Below, one piece after another: positions 33,542-41,885 of a stretch of 64,000 nt of DNA (the first letter of the stretch is position 1; each line of letters starts with the position of its first letter). Origin of the DNA: Sutcliffiella sp. FSL R7-0096 (GTDB lineage: Bacteria > Bacillota > Bacilli > Bacillales > Bacillaceae_I); the NCBI RefSeq assembly GCF_038595065.1, contig NZ_CP152003.1, positions 4,754,001 through 4,818,000 on the forward strand. The letters run 5' to 3'. The notes under the pieces are model-generated. The model saw only the letters and a program-made list of their open reading frames with translations, did not search any database and was not told the DNA's origin. The position numbers and the translations under genes are program-made.

Positions 33542-34822
33542 TTATTGAAATGGCTCAAACCAAGCCTCTGTGTTTTCTTGCAACGTTTTTACGACTCCGT
33601 CTACATCTTGCTCACCGATATACATTCCTTGTAGTTCTGTTTCGATGGTCACTTTGGAGGATGGGTTACCACCAGCAAAGTAGACAAGCATCATGTATGG
33701 TGTAGAGTAGTCACTTACCGCCGCGCTAAGGTCGTTTACCAATTCGTTATCAGATTGGACGCCTGGGATGGCACTGATCATCTTGAAGTTCGTTGTGAAT
33801 AGTTCACCAAACTCTTCTGTAGTTAAGAATTCCAAGAATTTCTTCGCTTCTTCTTTATGCTTGGAGTTAGCATTGATACCGAATGATCCATCCACCCATG
33901 TTGTAAGGGTAGGCTCTTTGCCAACTGCTGAAGGCATTGGGAAGAAACCAAGCTCCAAATCAGGGTTCATTTCACGTAATACTTCAATTTCCCAGCTTCC
34001 TAGAGGGAACATTGCCGCCTGACCTGTGAAGAATAGTGTACGGATATCTTCCATGCCAAGACCTTCTGAGTTGTTAGGGAAGTATTCTTTCAATTCTTCC
34101 ATTACTTCAATGGATTTCACGAACTCAGGGCTTGTGAAATCAGTTTCCCCTTTAGAGATCTTCTCTACAAATTCATTTCCACCCCAGTGTGCTGGACCGA
34201 AAATACCGTGAGCCAGAGATAATAACCAGCCCTCTTTTGTTCCGAATGCTAGAGGTGTAACTCCTTCTTCTTTCAGCTTTTCATTGATTGCCATGAACTC
34301 ATCCCAAGTTTTCGGTTCTTCTAGACCATGCTCTTTGAAAATAGCTTTATTGTAAAAAACTTGTGTTGTACTTAAGTTCAAAGGAACACCATATTGCGTG
34401 CCGTCTTCGCCTCTTGAAGCCTGCAAGGTTTCATCCGGGAATGTATCCAATCCATTCAAGCCATCAATCGGCTCAATATAACCTGCTTTTGCCAATTCAA
34501 GTCCTGGCGCATATGGACGAAGGTGAATGATGTCCGGACCTTCTCCTGCTTGCAGGGAAGTGTTTAGAATCGTGTTATACTCTGTATTTTTGGACGGTTT
34601 GAATTCTACTTTAATTTCTGGGTGCTTTTCGTTGAATGCCTCAATTACTTTTTTATAGTTTGGTCCATCCTCTGTTCTCCAGCTTCCGATGGTCAATGTG
34701 ACACTTTCTTCGTCCTTGTTGTTGTCGTTGTTTGATCCTCCAGATTCGTTGGAGCATGCTGATGAAACAACTAGCATTAGTGCCATTAAGCCAACTAACC
34801 AAATTCTCCCTATACCCTTCAC
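33542..34822 (-). CDS. Sugar ABC transporter solute-binding lipoprotein
   Basis: The 426-residue protein has a lipoprotein signal (lipobox SSAC, Cys23) followed by a low-complexity Asn/Gly/Asp tether. The rest is a family 1 extracellular binding protein: VTLTIGSWRTEDGPNYKKVI, then PDIIHLRPYAPGLELAKAGY and FPLGSWEIEVLREM. It captures the sugar outside the membrane for the two permeases downstream. Operon context (murR, amidase-like, murQ) points to MurNAc or a cell-wall fragment. The start is GTG with GGGGG seven bases upstream. Confidence 0.88.
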   Translation of the reverse strand: MKGIGRIWLVGLMALMLVVSSACSNESGGSNNDNNKDEESVTLTIGSWRTEDGPNYKKVIEAFNEKHPEIKVEFKPSKNTEYNTILNTSLQAGEGPDIIHLRPYAPGLELAKAGYIEPIDGLNGLDTFPDETLQASRGEDGTQYGVPLNLSTTQVFYNKAIFKEHGLEEPKTWDEFMAINEKLKEEGVTPLAFGTKEGWLLSLAHGIFGPAHWGGNEFVEKISKGETDFTSPEFVKSIEVMEELKEYFPNNSEGLGMEDIRTLFFTGQAAMFPLGSWEIEVLREMNPDLELGFFPMPSAVGKEPTLTTWVDGSFGINANSKHKEEAKKFLEFLTTEEFGELFTTNFKMISAIPGVQSDNELVNDLSAAVSDYSTPYMMLVYFAGGNPSSKVTIETELQGMYIGEQDVDGVVKTLQENTEAWFEPFQ

Positions 34823-34866
34823 TGTGAATCCCCCTTGTTTTTAAAATATGGCTCTGTTCGTACACC

Positions 34867-34993
34867 GCTGTTGATTTCCGCGCTAGGCTTCGCTTTCCGC
34901 GGGGACCTGCTGGAGCCTCCTCTGCAAGCCTGCGGGGTCTCCACCAAGCTCTACCTCCCGTAGGAGTCTTCGCCTATCGCTCCAATCAACAGC
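34867..34993. repeat. Interspersed ~130-bp repeat (copy 3)
   Basis: Ends are GCTGTTGATT and AATCAACAGC. It lies between the amidase-like gene and the binding-protein gene, both inside the mur operon. Confidence 0.85.
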
Positions 34994-35042
34994 TAGAAAT
35001 ACCATGTATTATAAGAGCCAAAAATATTTATGAAATCTCCTC

Positions 35043-36053
35043 TTAGATGGAGGAGTATATCATCGTGTGTAATGTTTTTCTGATGGTTCTTATGTTGGTC
35101 GACCTTCCATAGTGGACCGCATTGGTCAGGAATGCCACAATCAGTTCTTCCTGCGGGTCGACCCAGACACTGGTCCCGGTGAAACCTGTATGGCCGAATG
35201 AACCTATGGACCAGTTTTGCCCACATGACAGCGGGTCCCCTTCCCCGTTCCACACTTCAAAACCAAGTCCCCGGTTCGATTGTTTATGCCTCGTTGCCAT
35301 TCGCATCAGTTCTGGTGGAATGACATCCTGCTCCTCCGGATACAGAAAGTGTGCAGCAAACCTAGCGACATCTTCTGCCGTAGAAAATAACCCCGCACTA
35401 CCACTCACCCCTCCCAGGTGGAAGGCTTTTTCATCATGAACTTCCCCTTGAACGAAACGAGCCCCGACCTTTTCAGTAGAAGCAGAGAGCGCTTTCAGAT
35501 TTACCGGAAGATTAAAGCCTGTATTATGTAATCCCCATGGTGAGAAAATTTGCTCGTTCGTAAATACATCGAGTGGCTGGCCTGCGATTTTCTCAATGAC
35601 TTTCCCTAATAAGATCATCCCCAGGTCACTATAAGCAACCTTCTTTCCTGGAGCTTGCTGAAGCTCCGTTTGATAGATGACAGCCATCACATCCCTTTGC
35701 CCGTCCCTTGCTACAAACGGAAGATCCGGTGGCAGGCCTGAGCGGTGTGACAGAAGATCCCCAACCGTCACTGCTGCATGATTGAATTCCGGCAGATAGT
35801 GTTGCACGGGATGTTCAAGGTGCAAGTCTTCTTTACTCAACAACAATAGACTTGCAGGCAAAGTTGCGATCACTTTGGTCAGGGAGGCAACATCAAATAA
35901 AGTATTTTCCGTTACGAGATATTGCTGCTCATCGGTCCCTATAAAGCTACCGACAGCTTTATGGCATAGAGGTTGTTTTTTTCTGCTCACATATAGGACT
36001 GCTCCAGGCAGCTCTTTGTTTTCTATCAAACTATCGATATATTTTTTATACAT
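35043..36053 (-). CDS. Beta-lactamase-fold serine hydrolase, AmiE/YbbE-like
   Basis: The 336-residue enzyme belongs to the S12 (class C beta-lactamase-like) group. The nucleophile motif is FDVASLTKVIATLPA (SxxK), the tyrosine motif is VAYSDLGMILLG, and a late HTG motif is GHTGFTGTSV. It has no signal peptide. In B. subtilis the mur locus includes AmiE (YbbE), an N-acetylmuramyl-L-alanine amidase of this same fold, and this gene occupies the equivalent place. It would free MurNAc from its peptide. It overlaps murR by eight bases. Confidence 0.78.
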   Translation of the reverse strand: MYKKYIDSLIENKELPGAVLYVSRKKQPLCHKAVGSFIGTDEQQYLVTENTLFDVASLTKVIATLPASLLLLSKEDLHLEHPVQHYLPEFNHAAVTVGDLLSHRSGLPPDLPFVARDGQRDVMAVIYQTELQQAPGKKVAYSDLGMILLGKVIEKIAGQPLDVFTNEQIFSPWGLHNTGFNLPVNLKALSASTEKVGARFVQGEVHDEKAFHLGGVSGSAGLFSTAEDVARFAAHFLYPEEQDVIPPELMRMATRHKQSNRGLGFEVWNGEGDPLSCGQNWSIGSFGHTGFTGTSVWVDPQEELIVAFLTNAVHYGRSTNIRTIRKTLHTMIYSSI

Positions 36054-36906
36054 GTTGCTTGGACGCCTCCACTGCCTTACGCGTTTTATCCAATGCTTTG
36101 ATATTTCGGTCCTGATCCAGCTTCATCACTCCGAAGAATAAAATATCAATGACATTCAGCTGGGCAATCCGTGAGCTTGTTGCGCCACTCCGGACATTTC
36201 GTTCTAAACTTGTGGTGTTCAGTTTTACATCTGCAAGTGCCGATGTCGGATTCTCACCCGATCTTGTGAGTGAAATAACAGATGCCCCATTTTCTTTTGC
36301 CACCTTCAGCGATTCGATGATATCCTTCGTCTGGCCGCTATAGGAAATGCCAAATGCGACATCCGCATCTGATAGGTTGGCAGCGATGGTCACCTGGGTG
36401 TCCTTGTCATAAGCCGCTTCACACCATTTGTTGATACGAGTGAGCTTCTGTTTGAAGTCCATGGCAATAAGGCCCGATGCCCCAATCCCATAAACAGCAA
36501 CCACTCTGGCCTTTGAAATCAGCTCTATGGCTCTTTCTAACTCTGCTTCATCCAACACATCCACCGTATTATGGATCGCTTGTATATTGTTGTGGGAAAC
36601 AGAATGAATCATCGAGGAAACCGAATCATCCCTCGGGATGTCCTCGTAGCCCTCCAGCTTCTTTTCTGCTTTCGCCTTTGCCAGGTCGTAGGCAATTTTT
36701 AATTTAAGCTCTTTGAATCCCCTGCACTGGAGCGAACGGGAAAGACGGATGATGGTCGCTTCACTGACCTGCGCATTCTCAGCTAGCTTCTGAATGGAGA
36801 TATTCACCACTTCCGCCGGTTTTTCTAGTATAAATTCAGCTACTTTCCGTTCCGACGGCTTGAAGGTATGTAAGCTTTCCTGGATAAAAATTAATTCTCT
36901 ATTCAT
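36046..36906 (-). CDS. murR: MurR/RpiR family transcriptional regulator
   Basis: The 286-residue protein has an N-terminal RpiR-type helix-turn-helix (residues 1-75, QKLAENAQVSEATIIRLSRS) and a C-terminal SIS sugar-phosphate domain (VVAVYGIGASGLIAMDFKQK, then GISYSGQTKDIIE). It is first in the operon, so it probably represses the operon until MurNAc 6-phosphate binds. GAGGAAGG precedes the ATG. An 18-base perfect palindrome lies 33 bases upstream as a candidate operator. Confidence 0.88.
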   Translation of the reverse strand: MNRELIFIQESLHTFKPSERKVAEFILEKPAEVVNISIQKLAENAQVSEATIIRLSRSLQCRGFKELKLKIAYDLAKAKAEKKLEGYEDIPRDDSVSSMIHSVSHNNIQAIHNTVDVLDEAELERAIELISKARVVAVYGIGASGLIAMDFKQKLTRINKWCEAAYDKDTQVTIAANLSDADVAFGISYSGQTKDIIESLKVAKENGASVISLTRSGENPTSALADVKLNTTSLERNVRSGATSSRIAQLNVIDILFFGVMKLDQDRNIKALDKTRKAVEASKQHV

Positions 36907-36939
36907 AAGGCCTTCCTCTTTTTCAGATATTTCTTACTC

Positions 36940-36957
36940 TTTATTTTATAAAATAAA
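36940..36957. promoter_or_regulatory. Candidate MurR operator palindrome
   Basis: TTTATTTTATAAAATAAA is a perfect 18-base palindrome just before the murR start. AT-rich palindromes are common, so this is only a position-based suggestion. Confidence 0.4.
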
Positions 36958-37030
36958 ATTTCATAAATCAATCATTATTTTGTAGTTTTGTTTCACGCAA
37001 CTCTTTTGGTAAAGAGAATATGCCCTAAAA

Positions 37031-37063
37031 TAGAAAAGGAACCGGAGTTTTTCCCGGTTCCTT
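37031..37063 (-). terminator. Terminator of the GltS-type gene
   Basis: On the minus strand AAGGAACCGG pairs with CCGGTTCCTT, then TTCTATTTTAG. A close copy of this hairpin ends the small regulator gene at 39213-39249. Confidence 0.8.
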
Positions 37064-37115
37064 AGATAACTTTTATATGGGCACCTTACCAGTCTCCTCG
37101 CTTCGTTGCGCAATC

Positions 37116-38534
37116 TCAACTTCCCTGACTTTCCTGCTTTTTTCCAAAGTGGAAGATTCCCAGCAACAACCATCCGACCATGACCACAGTGGCCAGAATG
37201 AGAGCTGGGATTGGTCCAAACGCGACAATAAAGGGAATGGATGCAGCTGTTGCTATCCCGCCCCCGACTATGAGATCAAGTAACAACTGTTTATAGCTGA
37301 ATCCTTCCTTTGCAGGACTCTCTTCCTCTGGGTCCGCTAAATTAATCAGTAATACACCAGCCGCACTCATTCCCATTGCTTGTCCGAGATCTCCAATTCC
37401 TCTTTCAAACCAGTAATTTGGCATGATACGAGGAGCGATAAAAATAAAAGCCAGAACATTCCAGCCGATTGCCGTCAAGGACATTAGTAAGAACGGCAAC
37501 CAATATTCCCCGATCACTGTAAGAGAAAGGGTAGCGATAGCCGAGGTGATGAGAAGGTCAAGGGCAAATCCTTGAATCCTGTTAACGATACCAACGTCCA
37601 AAATGCTACGCTTCACAAACTTGCTCATAAAGAGTTGAACAAGGATGGCTCCCACCATTGCGAGGGGGAATAATGGCAAATGGGTAAACAATTCGATTTG
37701 ATCCACCCATAGTGCTTCCTCGAGAAGAATTAACCCCTCTAATATAAGAAAACCTATCCCGATAGCAACACCTATGTAAGCAAAATGTACGGTGAACGTC
37801 TCAATAAATTCTGAGCGTGTCGTTTTATTGCCTACCGGCGCTTCCTCCTGATCCTCTTTTGCAATAATCCCGACCAACTGTTCATCAGAAATATCGTTGG
37901 GGCTTGAAAGTATTTCGGTCTTCCCTTTGCGTGCCCCCCAGTTAATAAGTGCCATCCCAAGCAGCACTCCCGTTAGTACACCGACTGTCGCTAAGCCCAC
38001 CGCCAGATCTTTGCCTTCCTCAAAGCCTACACTCGAAAAGGTCCCTGATAAACCAGCAGCAGTCCCGTGACCACCGACAAAACTTATCTCAAGCAGTGCA
38101 CCAGCAGCAGGGTTCAAATCGAATAGAGGAGTGAGGACCAAAATGGCCAACGTGATACCAACCACATATTGTCCCCATGAAATAAAGTGGGCAAAAGTAA
38201 TTTGGGGTCCGGAGATTTTCCAGATTTTCTTAATGTGAGGAAGGGTTTTTCCAAGAAAAAAGGAAGCAAAAACGACACTGATCAACAATCCGGGAAGCTC
38301 TCCCCATACCTTTTGCATATTTTCCGGAAAAAGTCCTCCAGTATCAAACAGTTCCACTCCAAGCTTGCCTAGTATTTCAGGACCTAAAAGGAGTCCGATA
38401 AGACCTGCTAGAATGGAACTCGGGACAAAGAACTTTTGCAAAAATGGGAGCGATACACGCAGCCACTTTCCGGCAATCAAAAGGGCTCCTAAAATTATAA
38501 AACTGAAACCGATTAATTCAGGAGACATGTTCAA
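37116..38534 (-). CDS. Sodium/glutamate symporter family protein (GltS-type)
   Basis: The 472-residue membrane protein has about 10-12 spans and the repeated inverted halves of the ESS (GltS) family. Typical segments are FFVPSSILAGLIGLLLGPE near the start and SFVGGHGTAAGLSGTF in the first half, and ADPEEESPAKEGF links late helices. A hydrophilic stretch around residues 215-245 separates the halves. It should import glutamate or a related acid with sodium. Start may be TTG at 38534 or ATG at 38528; GGTGGG precedes both. Confidence 0.82.
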   Translation of the reverse strand: MNMSPELIGFSFIILGALLIAGKWLRVSLPFLQKFFVPSSILAGLIGLLLGPEILGKLGVELFDTGGLFPENMQKVWGELPGLLISVVFASFFLGKTLPHIKKIWKISGPQITFAHFISWGQYVVGITLAILVLTPLFDLNPAAGALLEISFVGGHGTAAGLSGTFSSVGFEEGKDLAVGLATVGVLTGVLLGMALINWGARKGKTEILSSPNDISDEQLVGIIAKEDQEEAPVGNKTTRSEFIETFTVHFAYIGVAIGIGFLILEGLILLEEALWVDQIELFTHLPLFPLAMVGAILVQLFMSKFVKRSILDVGIVNRIQGFALDLLITSAIATLSLTVIGEYWLPFLLMSLTAIGWNVLAFIFIAPRIMPNYWFERGIGDLGQAMGMSAAGVLLINLADPEEESPAKEGFSYKQLLLDLIVGGGIATAASIPFIVAFGPIPALILATVVMVGWLLLGIFHFGKKQESQGS

Positions 38535-38612
38535 ACGGACATCCCACCTTATATACTCTATTCTTCATATAAAATCAGTACCCTATTAACCAGAAGGATA
38601 ATCATAGAAAAA

Positions 38613-39150
38613 GTCCGTCGTCATAGGGAGGGATGGAACCATCTTCTCCTCAAAAAGGGGAGAGTCAGTCGTCTTAGCAGGCCTATGGAACCACCATCTC
38701 CTCAAAAACGGGAAAGTCAGTCGCCATTGAGATCCTATGGAACCACCATCTCCTCATAAATGGGAAAGTCAGTCGGCATTGAGATCCTATGGAAACACCA
38801 TCTCCTCAAAAAAGGGAAAGTCAGTCGCCATAGCGGGCCTATGGAAACACCATCTCCTCAAAAATTGGAAAGTCAGTCGTCTTAGCGAACCTATGGAACC
38901 ACCATCTACTCATAAATGGGAAAGTCAGTCGTCTTAGCGAACCTATGGAACCACCATCTACTCATAAATGGGAAAGTCAGTCGGCATTGCGAACCTATGG
39001 AACCACCATCTCTTCATAAAAGGGAAAGTCAGTCGTCTTAGCGAACCTATGGAACCACCATCTCCTCAAAAAAGGGAAAGTCAGTCGTCTTAGCGAACCT
39101 ATGGAACCACCATCTCTTCAAAAATGGGAGAGTCAGTCGTCATTGCGGAG
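38613..39150. repeat. 52-bp tandem repeat array (about 11 copies)
   Basis: The core GTCAGTCG (first unit GTCCGTCG) starts at 38613, 38665, 38717, 38768, 38820, 38872, 38924, 38976, 39028, 39080 and 39132. The period is 52 bases throughout, with one 51-base step. Other unit blocks are CCTATGGAACCACCATCT and CTCA(A/T)AAATGGGAAA. It fills most of the 722-base gap between the GltS gene and a small regulator; sequence is unrelated to the array at 30215 despite the same period. Confidence 0.9.
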
Positions 39151-39212
39151 GGATAGAACCAACAAAATACCGCTTGTATCGTCCTTAATAAAGAAAGGAG
39201 ATGATTGCCACA

Positions 39213-39249
39213 TAAAAAAAAGGAACCGGAGTTTCCCGCGGTTCCTTTT
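39213..39249 (-). terminator. Terminator of the small XRE gene
   Basis: On the minus strand AAGGAACCGCGGG pairs with the CCGGTTCCTT arm around a GAAACTC loop, then TTTTTTTATG. Confidence 0.75.
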
Positions 39250-39256
39250 AAAACTA

Positions 39257-39457
39257 TTATATAGACATGTCTCCAACAGAGAATGAGCATCTTAATACTT
39301 CTGAGAGCTTATGTAGGGTGGAAACTTGCACGTCCATTGTACCTGACTCGATTGCTGCGATGGTGTCTACAGGCAAGCCTGATAGTGCGGCAAGATGGTC
39401 GATTTCTATCTCTTGTCTGGTTCTTGCATTCTTAAGTTGATTTCCAATATGGTTCAC
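39257..39457 (-). CDS. Small XRE-type HTH protein
   Basis: The 66-residue protein is almost entirely one Cro/C1-type DNA-binding domain: GNQLKNARTRQEIEIDHLAA, then LSGLPVDTIAAIESGTMDV, ending with a short helix. Compared with standard XRE proteins the first recognition helix is less typical. The start is GTG with TGGAGGGGG upstream. It has its own terminator and no coupled partner, so its target is unknown. Confidence 0.72.
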   Translation of the reverse strand: MNHIGNQLKNARTRQEIEIDHLAALSGLPVDTIAAIESGTMDVQVSTLHKLSEVLRCSFSVGDMSI

Positions 39458-39554
39458 CTAAATCCCCCTCCAGTAACTAATTGATGCAAACGCTTACAAT
39501 ATATTATATAAAAATATTTAGAATTTTTCAATATTTAAATATCTGTCATACACC

Positions 39555-39685
39555 GCTGATGATTTCCGCAAACGGCTTCGCTTTCCGCTTGGCGATTTTG
39601 AGCCTCCTCGGGCTACGCCCTGCAGGGATTCAAGATTGTCGCTATCCCCCCGCAGGAGTCTTCACCTATTGCTCCAATCAACAGC
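39555..39685. repeat. Interspersed ~130-bp repeat (copy 4)
   Basis: Ends are GCTGATGATT (one mismatch) and AATCAACAGC. It lies in the gap between the BMC operon end and the small XRE gene. Confidence 0.82.
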
Positions 39686-39703
39686 TATGTTACTTAACAA
39701 CTA

Positions 39704-39748
39704 TTAAAAACAACAGGATGCCGAGGAAGTTGTCCTTTTGGCATCCTG
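39704..39748 (-). terminator. Terminator of the BMC operon
   Basis: CAGGATGCC (39714-39722) pairs with GGCATCCTG (39740-39748), with a T-rich tail on the minus strand. Confidence 0.8.
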
Positions 39749-39761
39749 TATTGTTAACGTT

Positions 39762-40574
39762 TTAATATCCTGTCCCTTTGCCGCCTGTTACGATGGCGAT
39801 CCCGGAGCTTGCGCCGATTCTTGTTGCGCCTGCTTGAACCAGTTTTCTGGCTGTATCCAAATCACGTACACATGCTGACGCTTTGACGCCCATGTCAGGG
39901 CCGACTGCTTCACGCATGAGCTTGATGTCCTCTGCTGTGGCACAGCCTGGTCCGAAGCCTGTGGAAGTCTTCACGAAATCTGCTCCGGCCATTTTTGCCA
40001 GAATACAAGCTTTCTTCTTTTCTTCTGTTTCCAAAAGACCCGTTTCAATGATGACCTTCACTGGTGCCTGGCCTTTTGCAGCAAGCACGACCGCTTCGAT
40101 GTCTTTTTTGACGGTTTCAAAGTCGCCGGATTTAAGGGCACCGATGTTCATGACCATGTCAATCTCGGTTGCACCACTTGCAATCGCATCCCGAGTCTCG
40201 GAAACTTTTACAAAACTGTTGGTAGCACCAAGAGGGAAGCCGACTACTGTCGTAATCCCTACATTGGAACCCTGCAGCTCTTGAGCAGCTGTGGAAACCC
40301 AGTAAGGATTGACACATACTGTTGCGAAGTTGTATTCTTTCGCTTCTTCACATAGCTTGACGACCTGCTCTTTTGTGCTTTCTGGCTTTAATAGAGTATG
40401 GTCGATCATTCTTGCGATAGAAGGTCCTGTGATCAGGTTGGATGATGCATTCGCATAGCTGGTGCCGGTAGAAGCAGTTGAAGCTGCAGGTTTTCCTTCT
40501 GCCAGCTGTTGTTTATTTGTCAGTTGTTCCATGATTTGATTCGTAATTTGTTCCACCAATGCTTCCATTTGCAT
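39762..40574 (-). CDS. deoC: Deoxyribose-phosphate aldolase with N-terminal microcompartment peptide
   Basis: DeoC splits 2-deoxyribose 5-phosphate into acetaldehyde and glyceraldehyde 3-phosphate through a Schiff base. The Lys lies in [14 protein letters not shown], and the second active-site Lys in [11 protein letters not shown]. The protein is about 270 residues against about 220 for the housekeeping enzyme. The extra N-terminal 50 residues start with an amphipathic helix ([18 protein letters not shown]) and an Ala/Ser/Thr linker, as in shell-targeting peptides. The ATG at 40574 has GAGGTG six bases ahead; a GTG at 40583 has none. Last gene of the BMC operon. Confidence 0.93.
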   Translation of the reverse strand: MQMEALVEQITNQIMEQLTNKQQLAEGKPAASTASTGTSYANASSNLITGPSIARMIDHTLLKPESTKEQVVKLCEEAKEYNFATVCVNPYWVSTAAQELQGSNVGITTVVGFPLGATNSFVKVSETRDAIASGATEIDMVMNIGALKSGDFETVKKDIEAVVLAAKGQAPVKVIIETGLLETEEKKKACILAKMAGADFVKTSTGFGPGCATAEDIKLMREAVGPDMGVKASACVRDLDTARKLVQAGATRIGASSGIAIVTGGKGTGY

Positions 40575-40589
40575 TGTGTTCACCTCGCA

Positions 40590-40853
40590 TTAATGTAATC
40601 GGTCGACAATTCCGGCAATGACGGCATCAAAAGAGCCTTTGGGATCCTCTAATATATCTCTTGCCGCTCCACCTTCTTCGAGTATCAGTACATAGTCACC
40701 GGGACCTGCGTGAAAGCGGTCGAAAGCAATCATGGCATCGCCACATTCCTTGCCGCTCTCGTCCACCGGGATGACGACCATGAGCTTTTTGTTTTGATGA
40801 CTTGGTGTTTTAATCGTCGAAACGACATTTCCAACGACTTTTGCCAGTTTCAT
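40590..40853 (-). CDS. BMC pentameric vertex protein (EutN/CcmL)
   Basis: The 87-residue protein is of the EutN/CcmL type that caps the vertices of the shell: [17 protein letters not shown] at the start, LMVVIPVD in the core, [19 protein letters not shown] at the end. Its start overlaps the stop of the preceding shell gene by ATGA, and no separate ribosome site is seen, so the pair is translationally coupled. One of three pentamer genes in the operon, which suggests different vertex types or a regulated choice. Confidence 0.9.
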   Translation of the reverse strand: MKLAKVVGNVVSTIKTPSHQNKKLMVVIPVDESGKECGDAMIAFDRFHAGPGDYVLILEEGGAARDILEDPKGSFDAVIAGIVDRLH

Positions 40854-41125
40854 AGAGTGGTTGGAAGAATTTTTTCGATATCGGAATGTGGTCTTGGGAT
40901 CACATGTACAGATAGGAATTCGCCTACACGTTGCGCTGCATCCGCTCCCGCTTCTGTTGCTGCCTTTACAGCTCCTACATCACCACGTACCAATACAGTG
41001 ATTAATCCGCCGCCAACTTGAACTTTTCCAACTAAAGAAACATTTGCAGCCTTCATCATGGCATCTGCTGCTTCGATTGCACCTACTAAACCTTTTGTTT
41101 CGATCATGCCCAAAGCGTTGCTCAT
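40850..41125 (-). CDS. BMC hexameric shell protein (PduA/EutM type)
   Basis: The 91-residue protein is a single-domain [24 protein letters not shown], the pore-lining [20 protein letters not shown] and C-terminal [13 protein letters not shown]. Six copies form a hexagonal tile of the shell facet, with metabolites crossing the central pore. GGAGG precedes the ATG, which touches the stop of the upstream EutN gene. It is very similar to the second BMC-H protein at 42739. Confidence 0.93.
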   Translation of the reverse strand: MSNALGMIETKGLVGAIEAADAMMKAANVSLVGKVQVGGGLITVLVRGDVGAVKAATEAGADAAQRVGEFLSVHVIPRPHSDIEKILPTTL

Positions 41126-41410
41126 TTATATTTCCTCCATTCGTTTTACGTTGTAATAGTCAATTATTCCTAGTATCCCAGCATCCGATGGGACAAGATC
41201 TTTGTTCAATGGCAGAGAGGATTCCCTGCTTTTAGCAAGATAAACAAGGTCCCCTTCTCCCGATTGACCGATTGTGTCAATAGCAACAAGTGGTTTGCCT
41301 TTATCCTGCAACTGATCATCTACTGGTTGGACGATTAACAGTTTCAACCCTTTGAGGTTTTCGTCTTTATGGGTACAGATCATATTTCCAATCACTTTTG
41401 CTACAAACAT
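41126..41410 (-). CDS. BMC pentameric vertex protein (EutN/CcmL), second copy
   Basis: The 94-residue protein has the EutN/CcmL core FVAKVIGNMICTHKDENLKG, LLIVQPVDDQ and LVAIDTIGQSGEGDLVYLA. The ATG at 41410 is chosen because the conserved core starts there; a longer frame to 41497 would overlap rpiB by 70 bases. It lies between rpiB and a hexamer gene, in the operon order of other metabolosomes. Confidence 0.88.
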   Translation of the reverse strand: MFVAKVIGNMICTHKDENLKGLKLLIVQPVDDQLQDKGKPLVAIDTIGQSGEGDLVYLAKSRESSLPLNKDLVPSDAGILGIIDYYNVKRMEEI

Positions 41411-41426
41411 GGGTCTAAACCTGCTT

Positions 41427-41882
41427 TCAGCGTTTAATAAAACGACTTTCGATTTCCATAACTTTTGTGACGCGACGATCGTGGCGGCCACCTGCAAATT
41501 CGGTTTCCAGCCATTTTTTCACCAATTGCTTGGCAAGGCCTTCCCCGATGAACTGACCACCGATGGATAAGACGTTGGCGTTATTGTGTTCACGACTATT
41601 GATCACAGAGGACAGGTCCCAGCAGACTGCTCCGCGGACACCCGGTATCTTGTTTAATACCATGCCGCTCCCGACGCCAACACCATCAATCATGATGCCA
41701 ACGTAATCCGGGTTTGTCGCGACACACTCGCCAACAAAGAATGCGATATCCGGATAATCCACCGATTCATTCGCTTTGCAGCCGAAATCGAGGTATTCAT
41801 ATCCAAGCTCCGTCAAATAGCCTTTTAAAGCTTCTTTAAGCTCGTATCCACCGTGGTCGCTACCGATTGCAACTTTTTTCAT
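41427..41882 (-). CDS. rpiB: Ribose-5-phosphate isomerase B
   Basis: The 151-residue enzyme interconverts ribose 5-phosphate and ribulose 5-phosphate. RpiB marks are KKVAIGSDHGGYELKEAL at the start, the catalytic cysteine in GVRGAVCWD, and the loop SREHNNANVLSIGGQ. Unlike the other enzymes of the operon it begins at the catalytic core without an amphipathic leader, so it may work outside the shell or enter it by another route. AAAGGAG precedes the ATG. In this setting it would handle ribose phosphates from ribonucleosides. Confidence 0.9.
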   Translation of the reverse strand: MKKVAIGSDHGGYELKEALKGYLTELGYEYLDFGCKANESVDYPDIAFFVGECVATNPDYVGIMIDGVGVGSGMVLNKIPGVRGAVCWDLSSVINSREHNNANVLSIGGQFIGEGLAKQLVKKWLETEFAGGRHDRRVTKVMEIESRFIKR

Positions 41883-41885
41883 TTT

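Noticed and set aside
38613-39150. Tandem repeats considered as a CRISPR array
   Set aside because: The whole 52-bp unit is repeated, with no unique spacers, and no cas genes are in the window.
41411-41497. Longer N terminus for the EutN gene at 41126
   Set aside because: It overlaps rpiB by 70 bases, and the family core starts at 41410.
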